DNA from: Lucifugimonas sp038150225
GTDB lineage: Bacteria > Chloroflexota > Dehalococcoidia > Lucifugimonadales > Lucifugimonadaceae
Length of the DNA stretch: 64,000 nt
Assembly: GCA_038150225.1 (NCBI GenBank)
Contig: JAYQWG010000003.1
Location: forward strand, 23,394 to 87,393
Direction of reading: 5' to 3'
The notes beneath the pieces were generated by a model. It had not been told where the DNA came from. It saw only the letters and a program-made list of their open reading frames with translations, and did no database searches. Numbering within the stretch: position 1 is the first letter of the stretch; every line of letters begins with the position of its first letter. The translations under genes and the position numbers were made by a program. Of the stretch, positions 8,357 to 16,882 are shown one piece after another.

Positions 8357-9697
8357 CTATGCGGTCCCGATCGTGTCAGATTGGGCAAGCAATACCGGAA
8401 TCTGTTCATCGATAACTTTCTCGATGAATTCGTTTAGGGATTGTGGCTCAAATTCATTCAGCATTTCTTCTGCGAATCCTCGAACCAATATTGCCTTCGC
8501 CGACTCCTCGTCGACCCCACGTGACTGTAGGTAGAACAGGCTGTCACGGTCAACGTGACCAGCTGTTGCACCGTGAGAAGCCGTGATGTCGTCCGCGTAA
8601 ATTTCTAGCGACGGCTTGGCATCAATCTCGGCACCTCGCGACAGCAGGAGATTCAGGTCCTTCTGGTTCGCTTCAGTTTTCTGAGCATCTCGCTCGACGA
8701 TCACTTTCCCACTGAATACTGCGTGCGAGTTACCGGCAAGAATTCCCTTGTAGTACTGGTCTGAAGACCCTCCAGGTTTAGCGTGTGTAGTGCTGATTTC
8801 CTGGTCCTGGTGCTGCTCGCCGTGAGTCATGTATAGACCATGCAGAGTGCACGAGGCTCCTGGAGCATCGATTAGCGTGTGTGCATCGTTTCGAGCAATC
8901 GAAGCACCAACAGCGAAGCTCGTGGACGTGAAATCCGTGTCGTCCAATTGGTGAACTCGGGTTGTCCCGATGTGGAACGAATCTTCGTTCTCCATTTGTA
9001 CCCGGTAATGCCTGACCGTCGACCCGGCTTCTTCAAATATTTCGGTAACGGGAATTGTCAGTTGCGGCGTGCTGGCAAGGTTCACATACGTCTCGACCAA
9101 TGTCATTGATGAGTTCTCTCCGACCTCGACCAGAGATCGAGGGGCAGAAACACCGTTCGTTACACCGGCAGAAGTAACAAACAAAACCTGAACCGGGTTT
9201 TCTACCGTTGTGTCGGACTCAACCCGGACATGAACACCGTCACCAACCAACGCCGTGTTCAACGTGGAGAACGCATATTCCTCACACCCTGCGAGGGTAG
9301 CGAAACGTTCAGCGACAGAGTCGGAATCAAATGCCTCAGTCAACGCCTGAACAGTGAGACCGTCTGTCTCGTTCAGGTTCGAAAGTTGACCGCTGAACTG
9401 GCCGTCAATGACAACAAGGGTGTTCCAGTCATCGTCCCACGGCGCGGCACCTTGGATGGCGTCGGCAGTAACTTCGCTTGTCTGGCCGTACGAAAATTCA
9501 GCGTCAGCTATTGGTCGAAGATTTGTGTACTTCCAAAGTTCATTACCACGACGAGCCACAGGGATTCCCAACTCGCTGAAAATCTTCCATGCCTTTTCCT
9601 GTTTCGCGGTGAACCACTCAGGTCTATCGAACTGAGCTGCCTTTTCACGCGCCGATTGGAATTTGTCAACCGCAGCCGGTGGGGATGCAAGAGTCAT
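8357..9697 (-). CDS. sufD: SufD, Fe-S cluster assembly scaffold subunit
   Basis: SufD forms the SufBC2D scaffold on which Fe-S clusters are built. The 446-residue protein has a variable N-terminal region (about 1-170) and the beta-helix core. Its C-terminus carries the family pattern LEIYADDITASHGATAGHVD, then FYLQSRGVDEESAKAILVRG, with the conserved His. It lies two bases from sufC on one side and sufS on the other, within one operon. Confidence 0.93.
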   Translation of the reverse strand: MTLASPPAAVDKFQSAREKAAQFDRPEWFTAKQEKAWKIFSELGIPVARRGNELWKYTNLRPIADAEFSYGQTSEVTADAIQGAAPWDDDWNTLVVIDGQFSGQLSNLNETDGLTVQALTEAFDSDSVAERFATLAGCEEYAFSTLNTALVGDGVHVRVESDTTVENPVQVLFVTSAGVTNGVSAPRSLVEVGENSSMTLVETYVNLASTPQLTIPVTEIFEEAGSTVRHYRVQMENEDSFHIGTTRVHQLDDTDFTSTSFAVGASIARNDAHTLIDAPGASCTLHGLYMTHGEQHQDQEISTTHAKPGGSSDQYYKGILAGNSHAVFSGKVIVERDAQKTEANQKDLNLLLSRGAEIDAKPSLEIYADDITASHGATAGHVDRDSLFYLQSRGVDEESAKAILVRGFAEEMLNEFEPQSLNEFIEKVIDEQIPVLLAQSDTIGTA

Positions 9698-9699
9698 AT

Positions 9700-10467
9700 C
9701 TAGTTCGAAACTCCAGCTGCTTCGAGGTACTCGCGGTAACCGTCTTTCTCAACTTCGAGAGCGAGGTCAGGACCACCAGTCTTGACGATCTTTCCCTTCA
9801 CCAGAATGTGAACAACATCTGGGGTGATGTAGTTCAACAGGCGCTGGTAGTGAGTCACAACGATGAATGATCGCTCCGGTGAGCGCATCGAGTTCACACC
9901 TTCAGCAACAATCCTGAGAGCGTCGACGTCGAGACCTGAGTCCGTTTCGTCAAGCACAGCGAGTGCGGGCTGGAGCACTTCGAGCTGCAACATTTCGTTG
10001 CGTTTCTTTTCTCCACCCGAGAATCCATCGTTCAGAGATCGCTTTACGAGCTCTGGATTGATTCCGACCGCCTCGACCTTCTCGTCGAAAAGCTTCGAAA
10101 AGTTTCGTACCGACATCTTCTGCTCGCCTCGTGCCTCAGCTTTGGCATCGAGAGCGGCCTTCAAAAACTGCCAGGGGCGAACACCCGGGATTTCAGCCGG
10201 GTACTGGAACGCAAGAAACATCCCAAGATGTGCGCGCTGGTCGGGAGCCATCTCAATGATCGACTCACCTTCGAAAAGAACATCGCCATCGGTCACTTCG
10301 TAATCAGGGCGACCCATCAACACATTAGCGAGAGTGCTTTTACCCGAACCGTTTGGCCCCATGATTGCGTGGACCTCACCAGGTTTTACGTCCAGATCAA
10401 TTCCTTTGAGAATTTCTGAGTCTTCAACGTCAGCTACCGAAGCGTGAAGGTTTTTGATTTCAAGCAT
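9700..10467 (-). CDS. sufC: SufC, Fe-S cluster assembly ATPase
   Basis: SufC is the ABC-type ATPase of the SufBCD complex. The 255-residue protein has a Walker A motif (GPNGSGKSTLANVLMG), a Q-loop in AFQYPAEIPGV, the signature SGGEKKRNEMLQ, a Walker B motif ending in LDETDSGLD, and the switch His in VTHYQRLL. The EKKR form of the signature is characteristic of SufC. It lies downstream of sufB with a 54-base spacer. Confidence 0.95.
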   Translation of the reverse strand: MLEIKNLHASVADVEDSEILKGIDLDVKPGEVHAIMGPNGSGKSTLANVLMGRPDYEVTDGDVLFEGESIIEMAPDQRAHLGMFLAFQYPAEIPGVRPWQFLKAALDAKAEARGEQKMSVRNFSKLFDEKVEAVGINPELVKRSLNDGFSGGEKKRNEMLQLEVLQPALAVLDETDSGLDVDALRIVAEGVNSMRSPERSFIVVTHYQRLLNYITPDVVHILVKGKIVKTGGPDLALEVEKDGYREYLEAAGVSN

Positions 10468-10521
10468 TTCTTAGGTGTTCTCGAATCTTCGTACTAGGAG
10501 CGATACAGAATGAAGGAGTGG

Positions 10522-11985
10522 TTATCCGACCGCACCTTCAAGTGAAACTTTCAAAAGTTGAGCAGCTTCAACTGCGAACTCGAATGGGAGTTCTTTGATC
10601 ACATCACGGCTCCAACCGGTGATGATCATGTGGTGGGCTTCCTCTTCGGATAGTCCACGGGCCATCAGGTAGAACAGTTGGTCGTCACTGACCTTTGACG
10701 TGGAAGCCTCGTGCTCAAGTCGAGCCGTTGGATTTCGCACTTCGATGTACGGGACGGTGTGTGCGCCGCACTTGTCCCCAACCAGCAACGAGTCACACTG
10801 CGTGTGGTTGGTGGCATTCTCAGCACCGGGCATGATTTGGACCTGGCCGCGATAGGTGTTGTTGCCCTGCCCCGCGGAAATACCCTTCGACACGATGGTC
10901 GACTTGGTGTTCTTTCCGATGTGGATCATCTTCGTTCCGGTGTCAGCTTGCTGATGGTTGTTCGCAAGCGCCACCGAGAAGAATTCTCCGACGGAGTTGT
11001 CGCCACGGAGGATCACACTAGGGTACTTCCAGGTAATCGCAGAACCTGTCTCAACCTGGGTCCAGGAAATCTTGGCGTTTTTGTCGGCCCGTCCACGCTT
11101 CGTGACGAAGTTGTAGACACCACCTTCGCCTTCTTTGGTTCCTGGGAACCAGTTCTGGATGGTCGAGTACTTGATCTCGGAATCGTCTAGTGCGACCAAC
11201 TCAACAACAGCAGCATGCAGTTGGTGAGACTTCCTGAAAGGAGCCGTACAACCTTCCAGGTACGAAACGTAGGCGCCTTTGTCGGCAACGATCAGCGTTC
11301 GCTCGAACTGTCCGGAACCTTCCGTGTTGATTCGAAAGTACGTCATCAGTTCGATTGGGCACTTCACACCGGGCGGGATGTATGCAAATGACCCGTCACT
11401 GAACACCGCAGAGTTCAGTGCTGCGTAGAAGTTGTCGGTGTGTGGAACGACAGATCCGAGATACTTCTTTACGAGTTCAGGATGTTTTTTTACTGCCTCG
11501 TTGAACGAGCAGAAAATAATGCCCAGTTCGGCAAGCTTGTCTTCCATCGTCGTAGCGACTGATACCGAATCAAATACAGCGTCGACAGCCACTCCGGCGA
11601 GTTTGGCTCGTTCCTGAAGTGGGATTCCCAACTTCTCGAACGTCTCAAGCATTTCAGGATCGACGTCGTCGAGGCTCTTCGGTGCCTCTTCAGCACCTTT
11701 TGGAGCCGCGTAGTAATAAATGTCCTGGAAATCGATCCCCGGGTAGTCGATCATCGCCCAACCAGGCTCACCCTCGGATTCGTTCAATGATTCCCAGTGC
11801 TTGAAAGCCTTCAACCGCCACTCAAGCAACCACTCTGGTTCGCCTTTTTTCTCCGAAATGAGTCGAACGATGTCCTCATTCAGACCCTTGGGAGCAAGCT
11901 CAGTCTCGACATCTGTAACGAATCCCCATTGATACTCCTGACCCGAAAGGTCAGTCTCGCGAGAAATCGTTTTTTGTGTGGTCAA
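10522..11985 (-). CDS. sufB: SufB, Fe-S cluster assembly scaffold subunit
   Basis: SufB is the main scaffold subunit of SufBC2D. The 487-residue protein has typical landmarks: AYIPPGVKCPIELMTYFRIN, SYLEGCTAP with the conserved Cys, TVQNWFPG-like TIQNWFPGT, and VEVEHEAS-like LEHEASTSKV near the C-terminus. It is the first gene of the operon. A promoter with a 17-base spacer lies about 130 bases upstream. Confidence 0.95.
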   Translation of the reverse strand: MTTQKTISRETDLSGQEYQWGFVTDVETELAPKGLNEDIVRLISEKKGEPEWLLEWRLKAFKHWESLNESEGEPGWAMIDYPGIDFQDIYYYAAPKGAEEAPKSLDDVDPEMLETFEKLGIPLQERAKLAGVAVDAVFDSVSVATTMEDKLAELGIIFCSFNEAVKKHPELVKKYLGSVVPHTDNFYAALNSAVFSDGSFAYIPPGVKCPIELMTYFRINTEGSGQFERTLIVADKGAYVSYLEGCTAPFRKSHQLHAAVVELVALDDSEIKYSTIQNWFPGTKEGEGGVYNFVTKRGRADKNAKISWTQVETGSAITWKYPSVILRGDNSVGEFFSVALANNHQQADTGTKMIHIGKNTKSTIVSKGISAGQGNNTYRGQVQIMPGAENATNHTQCDSLLVGDKCGAHTVPYIEVRNPTARLEHEASTSKVSDDQLFYLMARGLSEEEAHHMIITGWSRDVIKELPFEFAVEAAQLLKVSLEGAVG

Positions 11986-12393
11986 AGAAGGTTCTCCGAT
12001 TCAAAAATCGTTGCGAAGTTGGGTTTGAATTTCCTATCGCACCAGCCGTGATTTATGAACGTTTTCACGAAAATTGGATTCAGGAAAATCTATTCCTGAC
12101 TTAATGGGTAGGCATTATTTTAGGTGCGACTTAAAACACCGTCAACGAAATTCGTAACTACGAAGTGGAACTGGTTCAGACACGAAATTGGCGTAAATGG
12201 AGTGCGAATCTCTAGCTTCATTTATGCACATATCGATCTATTCAGGTGCATTCGGATTTTTCAGGTGAAATTTGCTCGGCATTCGAGCCAAAATATTGAG
12301 GGGTAAATCAGTTCGAATGCTATATTCAATTGCTGGTATTTTCTGCCGCCCATCCTGGCAGCCAAATACAGTCGATATTCAGAAGGTTTTAGC
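11986..12393. promoter_or_regulatory. Divergent promoter region between sufB and gatB
   Basis: This 408-base AT-rich stretch separates two divergent genes and holds no supported ORF. Apart from the suf promoter, a weak plus-strand candidate for gatB is TTGAGG (12296-12301) and TATATT (12321-12326), 19 bases apart. AGAAGG lies just ahead of the gatB GTG start. Confidence 0.45.
12117..12145 (-). promoter_or_regulatory. Sigma-70-type promoter of the suf operon
   Basis: On the minus strand, TTGACG (12145-12140) and TAAAAT (12122-12117) are separated by exactly 17 bases. This places a start near 12110 and gives a leader of about 125 bases before the sufB ATG. The spacer is bounded by GGTG and CACC, a weak inverted repeat that could be an operator. 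No regulator gene is adjacent. Confidence 0.6.
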
Positions 12394-13869
12394 GTGGAAT
12401 ACGAAGCAGTTATTGGTCTCGAAACGCACGTCCAATTGAAGACGCGCAGCAAGATGTTCAGCACCTCAAGTGCGGAATATCAGTCGGCAGAACCAAACAC
12501 GGTAGTCGACGAGGTGAGCATGGCATTGCCAGGAACGCTTCCGGTGGTCAATAAGACAGCTGTTGAGTACGCGATGATGATCGGGATGGCGATCAACTGC
12601 AACATTGCTCGCCTGACCAAGTTCGATCGAAAGCAGTACACGTACCCGGACCTCATGAAGGGCTACCAGATAACCCAGTTCGACGAGCCAATTTGCTACG
12701 AGGGTTACATTGATCTCCCTATTGAGGACTCAATTCGGGTTCGAATCAATCGAGTACATATGGAAGAAGACGTGGCTCGTCTTGTCCACGTCGAAGGTCC
12801 CCAGGGCGGTACTGTTCATTCCCTGATCGACATCAACCGTGCTGGAACACCTCTCATGGAGGTTGTGACCGAGCCAGACATGCACACACCGGAGCAGGTC
12901 GAGTCGTACATCAACTCACTGCAGCACATCATCCGATACCTTGGTGTAGGAACAGCCAATATGGAAGAAGGCTCGTTCCGCTGCGATGCGAACGTAAGCG
13001 TCCGTCCAAAAGGTTTAACTGAACTTACGACGAAAGTCGAAGTGAAGAACATGAACCGTATTCGGGCTGTGGTACGGGCGATTGAGTATGAAATCGAACG
13101 ACAAATTTCAGTTATCGAAAATGGTGAGCGCGTAGTCCAGGAAACCCGCGGCTGGGACGACGGAAAGGGAGTAACGACTCCGCAGCGAAGCAAGGAAGAA
13201 GCTCACGATTACCGTTACTTCCCTGAGCCAGACATTCCACCGCTGGTAATCAGTGAAGAATGGATCAACGAAACACAGGCAAAAATGCCTGAACTCCCGA
13301 TCGCACGAAAAGCGCGATTCGAAGACGAGTGGGGATTGAGTGAGTACGACGCGGATCTCCTCACTTCGGTTCGATCCACAGCTGAGTATTTCGAAGATGT
13401 TTGCGCAGACCTCAAAGCATCATCTCCCGACGCAAAACAAGCATTTGCAAAGGAAGCTGCAAACTGGCTCAATGGTGAAATGGCACGAATGATGAACAAT
13501 GCCGAAATCACCGACATGTATAAGACAAACGTACAGCCGTCTCAACTGGCATCTCTTGTTGAGAAATTTCGCAAGCGAGAGCTGAACAACAACTCGGCAA
13601 AACAGGTGTTCGAAGTGATGTTCCGTAAGGGAACCGATCCCAAACAAATCATTGAAGACCTTGGGCTCGGAATGGTTTCAGGCGACGATGCGCTCGGACC
13701 TGTAGTTGATGAGGTCATTGCCAATAACGAAAAAGCGGTTGCCGACTACCTGGACGGGAAAGAAGCATCGCTCAAGTACCTCATGGGTCAGGTGATGAGA
13801 GCAACTCGCGGACAAGCTGATGCAAAGCAAGCTACTGAGATGATCAAGGAGCGACTCTCCTCAGGTTAG
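12394..13869 (+). CDS. gatB: Aspartyl/glutamyl-tRNA amidotransferase subunit B
   Basis: GatB binds misacylated Asp-tRNA(Asn) or Glu-tRNA(Gln) and, with GatA and GatC, converts it to the amide form. The 491-residue protein starts with the typical EAVIGLETHVQLKTRSKMF (GTG start). It continues with ALPGTLPVVN, YPDLMKGYQITQFDEPI, the signature SLIDINRAGTPLMEVVTEPD, and the tail region that contacts tRNA (YLMGQVMRATRGQADAK). gatA and gatC are not in the window. Length is normal. Confidence 0.95.
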   Translation: MEYEAVIGLETHVQLKTRSKMFSTSSAEYQSAEPNTVVDEVSMALPGTLPVVNKTAVEYAMMIGMAINCNIARLTKFDRKQYTYPDLMKGYQITQFDEPICYEGYIDLPIEDSIRVRINRVHMEEDVARLVHVEGPQGGTVHSLIDINRAGTPLMEVVTEPDMHTPEQVESYINSLQHIIRYLGVGTANMEEGSFRCDANVSVRPKGLTELTTKVEVKNMNRIRAVVRAIEYEIERQISVIENGERVVQETRGWDDGKGVTTPQRSKEEAHDYRYFPEPDIPPLVISEEWINETQAKMPELPIARKARFEDEWGLSEYDADLLTSVRSTAEYFEDVCADLKASSPDAKQAFAKEAANWLNGEMARMMNNAEITDMYKTNVQPSQLASLVEKFRKRELNNNSAKQVFEVMFRKGTDPKQIIEDLGLGMVSGDDALGPVVDEVIANNEKAVADYLDGKEASLKYLMGQVMRATRGQADAKQATEMIKERLSSG

Positions 13870-13895
13870 TCGTTGCAAGGTTCACTTGGTTGCAA

Positions 13896-13921
13896 CTGGA
13901 TGTGTAGCAATACACCTCCAG
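13896..13921. other. Stem-loop with GCAA tetraloop between gatB and secG
   Basis: CTGGA-T-GTGTA pairs with TACAC-C-TCCAG across a GCAA loop, with one internal mismatch. A second inverted repeat (GTTGCAA 13872-13878 and TTGCAAC 13890-13896) abuts it. There is no T-run after it, so it is a poor intrinsic terminator. It may shape the secG leader or stabilise the gatB mRNA end. Confidence 0.5.
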
Positions 13922-13975
13922 TGCCACTAACATAGTTACAGAATAATTCGTCCCAAGTACGGGGCTGGAACTTAC

Positions 13976-14191
13976 ATGGAAACCACATTTAGCCTAATCC
14001 TCATCGTAACAGCGGTCTCGCTTATCGGCGTGTTGCTGCTTCAGGCCCGCGGTTCGGGATCTTCCCTCTTCGGGGAAGCCACAAGCACATTCCGATCACG
14101 TCGCGGAGTCGAGCAGTTGCTTTTCAGGGCAACGATCGTGCTCGCCTTCGTATTCGTCGGAGTTGCTATCGCAAACGTTCGCTTTAGCTAA
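13976..14191 (+). CDS. secG: Preprotein translocase subunit SecG
   Basis: SecG is the small auxiliary subunit of the SecYEG channel in the cytoplasmic membrane. The 71-residue protein has two hydrophobic segments (about residues 5-22 and 51-68) around a polar loop carrying the family pattern LLLQARGSGSSLFGEA, here with FGEA. It ends RS-rich and short, as usual. A strong terminator follows, so it is likely a single-gene unit or the end of the gatB unit. Confidence 0.88.
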   Translation: METTFSLILIVTAVSLIGVLLLQARGSGSSLFGEATSTFRSRRGVEQLLFRATIVLAFVFVGVAIANVRFS

Positions 14192-14214
14192 CACTTACTG
14201 AAGCGATATTTTTC

Positions 14215-14244
14215 AACAGGCGGTTTTTCACCGCCTGTTTTTTG
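14215..14244 (+). terminator. Intrinsic terminator after secG
   Basis: AACAGGCGG (14215-14223) pairs perfectly with CCGCCTGTT (14231-14239) and is followed by TTTTTG. It lies 24 bases after the secG stop. Confidence 0.9.
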
Positions 14245-14260
14245 TTAATGCTTTTCGCTC

Positions 14261-16876
14261 ATGCATTCGTTGATCGAGCGCAAATTCGGGTTAACATTGC
14301 CGCCGCACATGAACATTCCAATCATTCTCGAAGTTACCGACTCGCTGACAAAAGACGCATCTGTAGTCGGCGGTAAAGCCCAATCCGTTGCTGAGCTCGT
14401 CGCTCAAAACGCTCCAGTTCCCGCAGGATTCGTAATCCCGGTTCAGGCATTTCAGTCCTTCATCGAACCGCATCTCGCCGACATTTCGCGAGAGTTAGGA
14501 ACGGTCGATGCAACTTCCCCCGCGAGTGCATTCGACGCCGGTGACCGCATATGTGAATTACTTAGCAAAGCCCCTATCCCAGCCGAGTTGGAACTCGCTA
14601 TTGATAAACGTGTTGATGACGGTCGGTATGCGGTTCGATCAACTGCAACAGCAGAGGATTCTGTAACCGCCTCTTTTGCTGGAATCTACGAGAGTTTTCT
14701 GGACGGTTACGACGCAAAGTCGGTTGCCAATCGAGTCAAAGACGTCTGGCTGTCCTACTTTTCGGGAAGAGCAATTTCATACCGGGTGATGCAGGGAATC
14801 AACCATCTAACAGGCGGCATGGCCGTGCTTGTGATGGAGTTGGTCGACGCCGACGCAGGTGGCGTAGTGTTCACTCGCGATCCCAGGGATGGCAGCAACC
14901 AACTCCTAATAAACGTCGCGCTCGGCCTAGGTGAGGGAGTGGTATCGGGTCAAGCTCAGGCTGATTCGTTTAGTCTCGACTCATCCAGTCTGGAAGTTAT
15001 TCGACGAAACGTTATCGACAAAGAATTGATGTTCGTCACCACTCCAGATGGTGAAACCACGAAAGTCCCTATACCTGCAGAACAGCGCAGCGAAGCTGCA
15101 TTGAGTGATGAGAACCTACGGCGGGTTGCCGAGATATCTCTCGAACTGAAAAAGAGAGCGGGTGATGATCGGGATATCGAGTTTGCCGTACGGAATGACG
15201 AGGTCTTTGTGTTGCAATCGCGACCAATCACCACTGGTGCGGCACCTCAAGAAGAATTCCCAATTTCATGGGACTCTCCAGAAGAAGAGAAACTCCATTG
15301 GGTGACCGGCCGACCCGATCCCTTATTTCCGCTGGTCATCGACTACTCGTTCATGCAAGGTGAGGCCGAAAAACGCTCGGTCGATTTCACCGGCCAGTAC
15401 ATGGGACGTCAGGATCTAAAAAAGATCGTCAACGGCTACCTTTACTCAGCGCCTTCCCCGAGAGACCCGGAAGAACTGAAAAACCGGTTATTCAAACACC
15501 ACCTCCGGGGTCGACGTTATCTCGAAAAAGGTACGACGTATTTCTATGAGGAAGTAGAGCCCGTACTGCGTTCGAACCTCGCAGCACTCGAACAAGATCG
15601 GCCTGCAGACGACACCCCGATCCCCGACCACGTCGCCTATTTGAGACGGGCCATGCGCCTCGCGACTGACCATCAAAATGACTTGCACTGGCGAAGTTGG
15701 GCTGGGTTCAAAGAAAAGGATGATCTTGCGAACTTATTCGCTGAGATCACCGGTCGACCGCCTGTTGAATCTTCGGATTTAACACTGGGTATGGAACATA
15801 TGACCGCCAAGCTCTCTCGCCGGATGAACGCTATCGCCGCACTTGTGAAATCGGACAAATGGCTGAGCGAAAAATTTGCCGAACGCGACTATGACGCGTT
15901 GTTCGCACGTGGCAACGGTAACAATCCGGTAGTTCGCAGTTTCCGAACCAGGTTCCGCTCGTTGCTGAAAACCTGGGGACGCAGAAACGGCATCGGTTAC
16001 GGCACAGCCTGGAAGCCAACTGACCCGACCTGGAACATGCGACCAGACATTCCATTGGACACCATTGGCTCGTTCGTACGACAGGACATCGAGGACGTCG
16101 GTCGATCACGAAAACAGCTTCGTCTCAGGCGGGAAACGGCAATTGCCGATGTACGTCGGATAATCGGAAGAGATAAACAACTGCGTAAGAAGTTCGATTT
16201 TGAACTCTTCCGGGCATCTAATCACATCAAGATGATGGAAAATCACAATTACCTCATCGAGCAGTGCACGTTCGGCGAGTATCGCGAGGCGATTGACCGC
16301 GCCGGCAGAGCTTTGGTGAGTAGCGGATGGCTCGACGAAGCTGATGACATTTTCTACCTGCGGCTGAATCAACTCGACGACGCAGTTGCTGCGAACGATT
16401 ACAGCGATCTCAGAAGGCTCGTGATTACCGCACGACAGGAGTGGCAAGAAAACTCTAAGTTGGACCGACCTGATTTCATTGGGACCAATCCCGAGGAAAA
16501 AGATAAACCTGATGAGGAATTCGTTCGTGGGCTGAGCGAAGACGGTCAGACACTGATTGGCGAACCGTCGTCAGCAGGTCAGTTCACCGGGATTGCCAGA
16601 GTCGTGGTTACGCGATCCTCAAAGCCGCCAGACATCAAAAAGGGAGAGGTGCTGGTGACCGATAACACTGGCCCTGACTGGGTTCCAGTGTTCCCGCTAA
16701 TTGGCGCTCTCGTGTTGGACACAGGGGACAACTTCCAGCATGCATCGCTCATCACACGTGAGTACGGGATACCGTGTGTGATCCAGACGAAAGAAGCGAC
16801 GACTCACATCAAGGACGGTCAAATGGTGACCGTTGATGGAACCGCTGGAACGGTCGAACTTCGACCCAAGATTTAG
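14261..16876 (+). CDS. PEP/pyruvate-binding phosphotransferase with rifampin-phosphotransferase-like domain order
   Basis: The 871-residue protein has an N-terminal ATP-binding domain of the pyruvate phosphate dikinase type (about residues 17-325), including VVGGKAQSVAEL, YAVRSTATAEDS and GGVVFTRDPRDG. A middle region of about 450 residues follows. The C-terminal swivelling phosphohistidine domain (about 785-870) has DNTGPDWVPVF and the phosphorylated His in NFQHASLITREYGIP (His 827). The PEP-binding TIM barrel of true PEP synthase or PPDK is missing. This order and length match rifampin phosphotransferase, whose active His is near 825. The family also includes uncharacterised PEP synthase-like proteins, so resistance is not proven. 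The start may instead be ATG 14309, which begins at MNIPIILEV. It converges on cysS. Confidence 0.8.
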   Translation: MHSLIERKFGLTLPPHMNIPIILEVTDSLTKDASVVGGKAQSVAELVAQNAPVPAGFVIPVQAFQSFIEPHLADISRELGTVDATSPASAFDAGDRICELLSKAPIPAELELAIDKRVDDGRYAVRSTATAEDSVTASFAGIYESFLDGYDAKSVANRVKDVWLSYFSGRAISYRVMQGINHLTGGMAVLVMELVDADAGGVVFTRDPRDGSNQLLINVALGLGEGVVSGQAQADSFSLDSSSLEVIRRNVIDKELMFVTTPDGETTKVPIPAEQRSEAALSDENLRRVAEISLELKKRAGDDRDIEFAVRNDEVFVLQSRPITTGAAPQEEFPISWDSPEEEKLHWVTGRPDPLFPLVIDYSFMQGEAEKRSVDFTGQYMGRQDLKKIVNGYLYSAPSPRDPEELKNRLFKHHLRGRRYLEKGTTYFYEEVEPVLRSNLAALEQDRPADDTPIPDHVAYLRRAMRLATDHQNDLHWRSWAGFKEKDDLANLFAEITGRPPVESSDLTLGMEHMTAKLSRRMNAIAALVKSDKWLSEKFAERDYDALFARGNGNNPVVRSFRTRFRSLLKTWGRRNGIGYGTAWKPTDPTWNMRPDIPLDTIGSFVRQDIEDVGRSRKQLRLRRETAIADVRRIIGRDKQLRKKFDFELFRASNHIKMMENHNYLIEQCTFGEYREAIDRAGRALVSSGWLDEADDIFYLRLNQLDDAVAANDYSDLRRLVITARQEWQENSKLDRPDFIGTNPEEKDKPDEEFVRGLSEDGQTLIGEPSSAGQFTGIARVVVTRSSKPPDIKKGEVLVTDNTGPDWVPVFPLIGALVLDTGDNFQHASLITREYGIPCVIQTKEATTHIKDGQMVTVDGTAGTVELRPKI

Positions 16877-16882
16877 ATCAGC

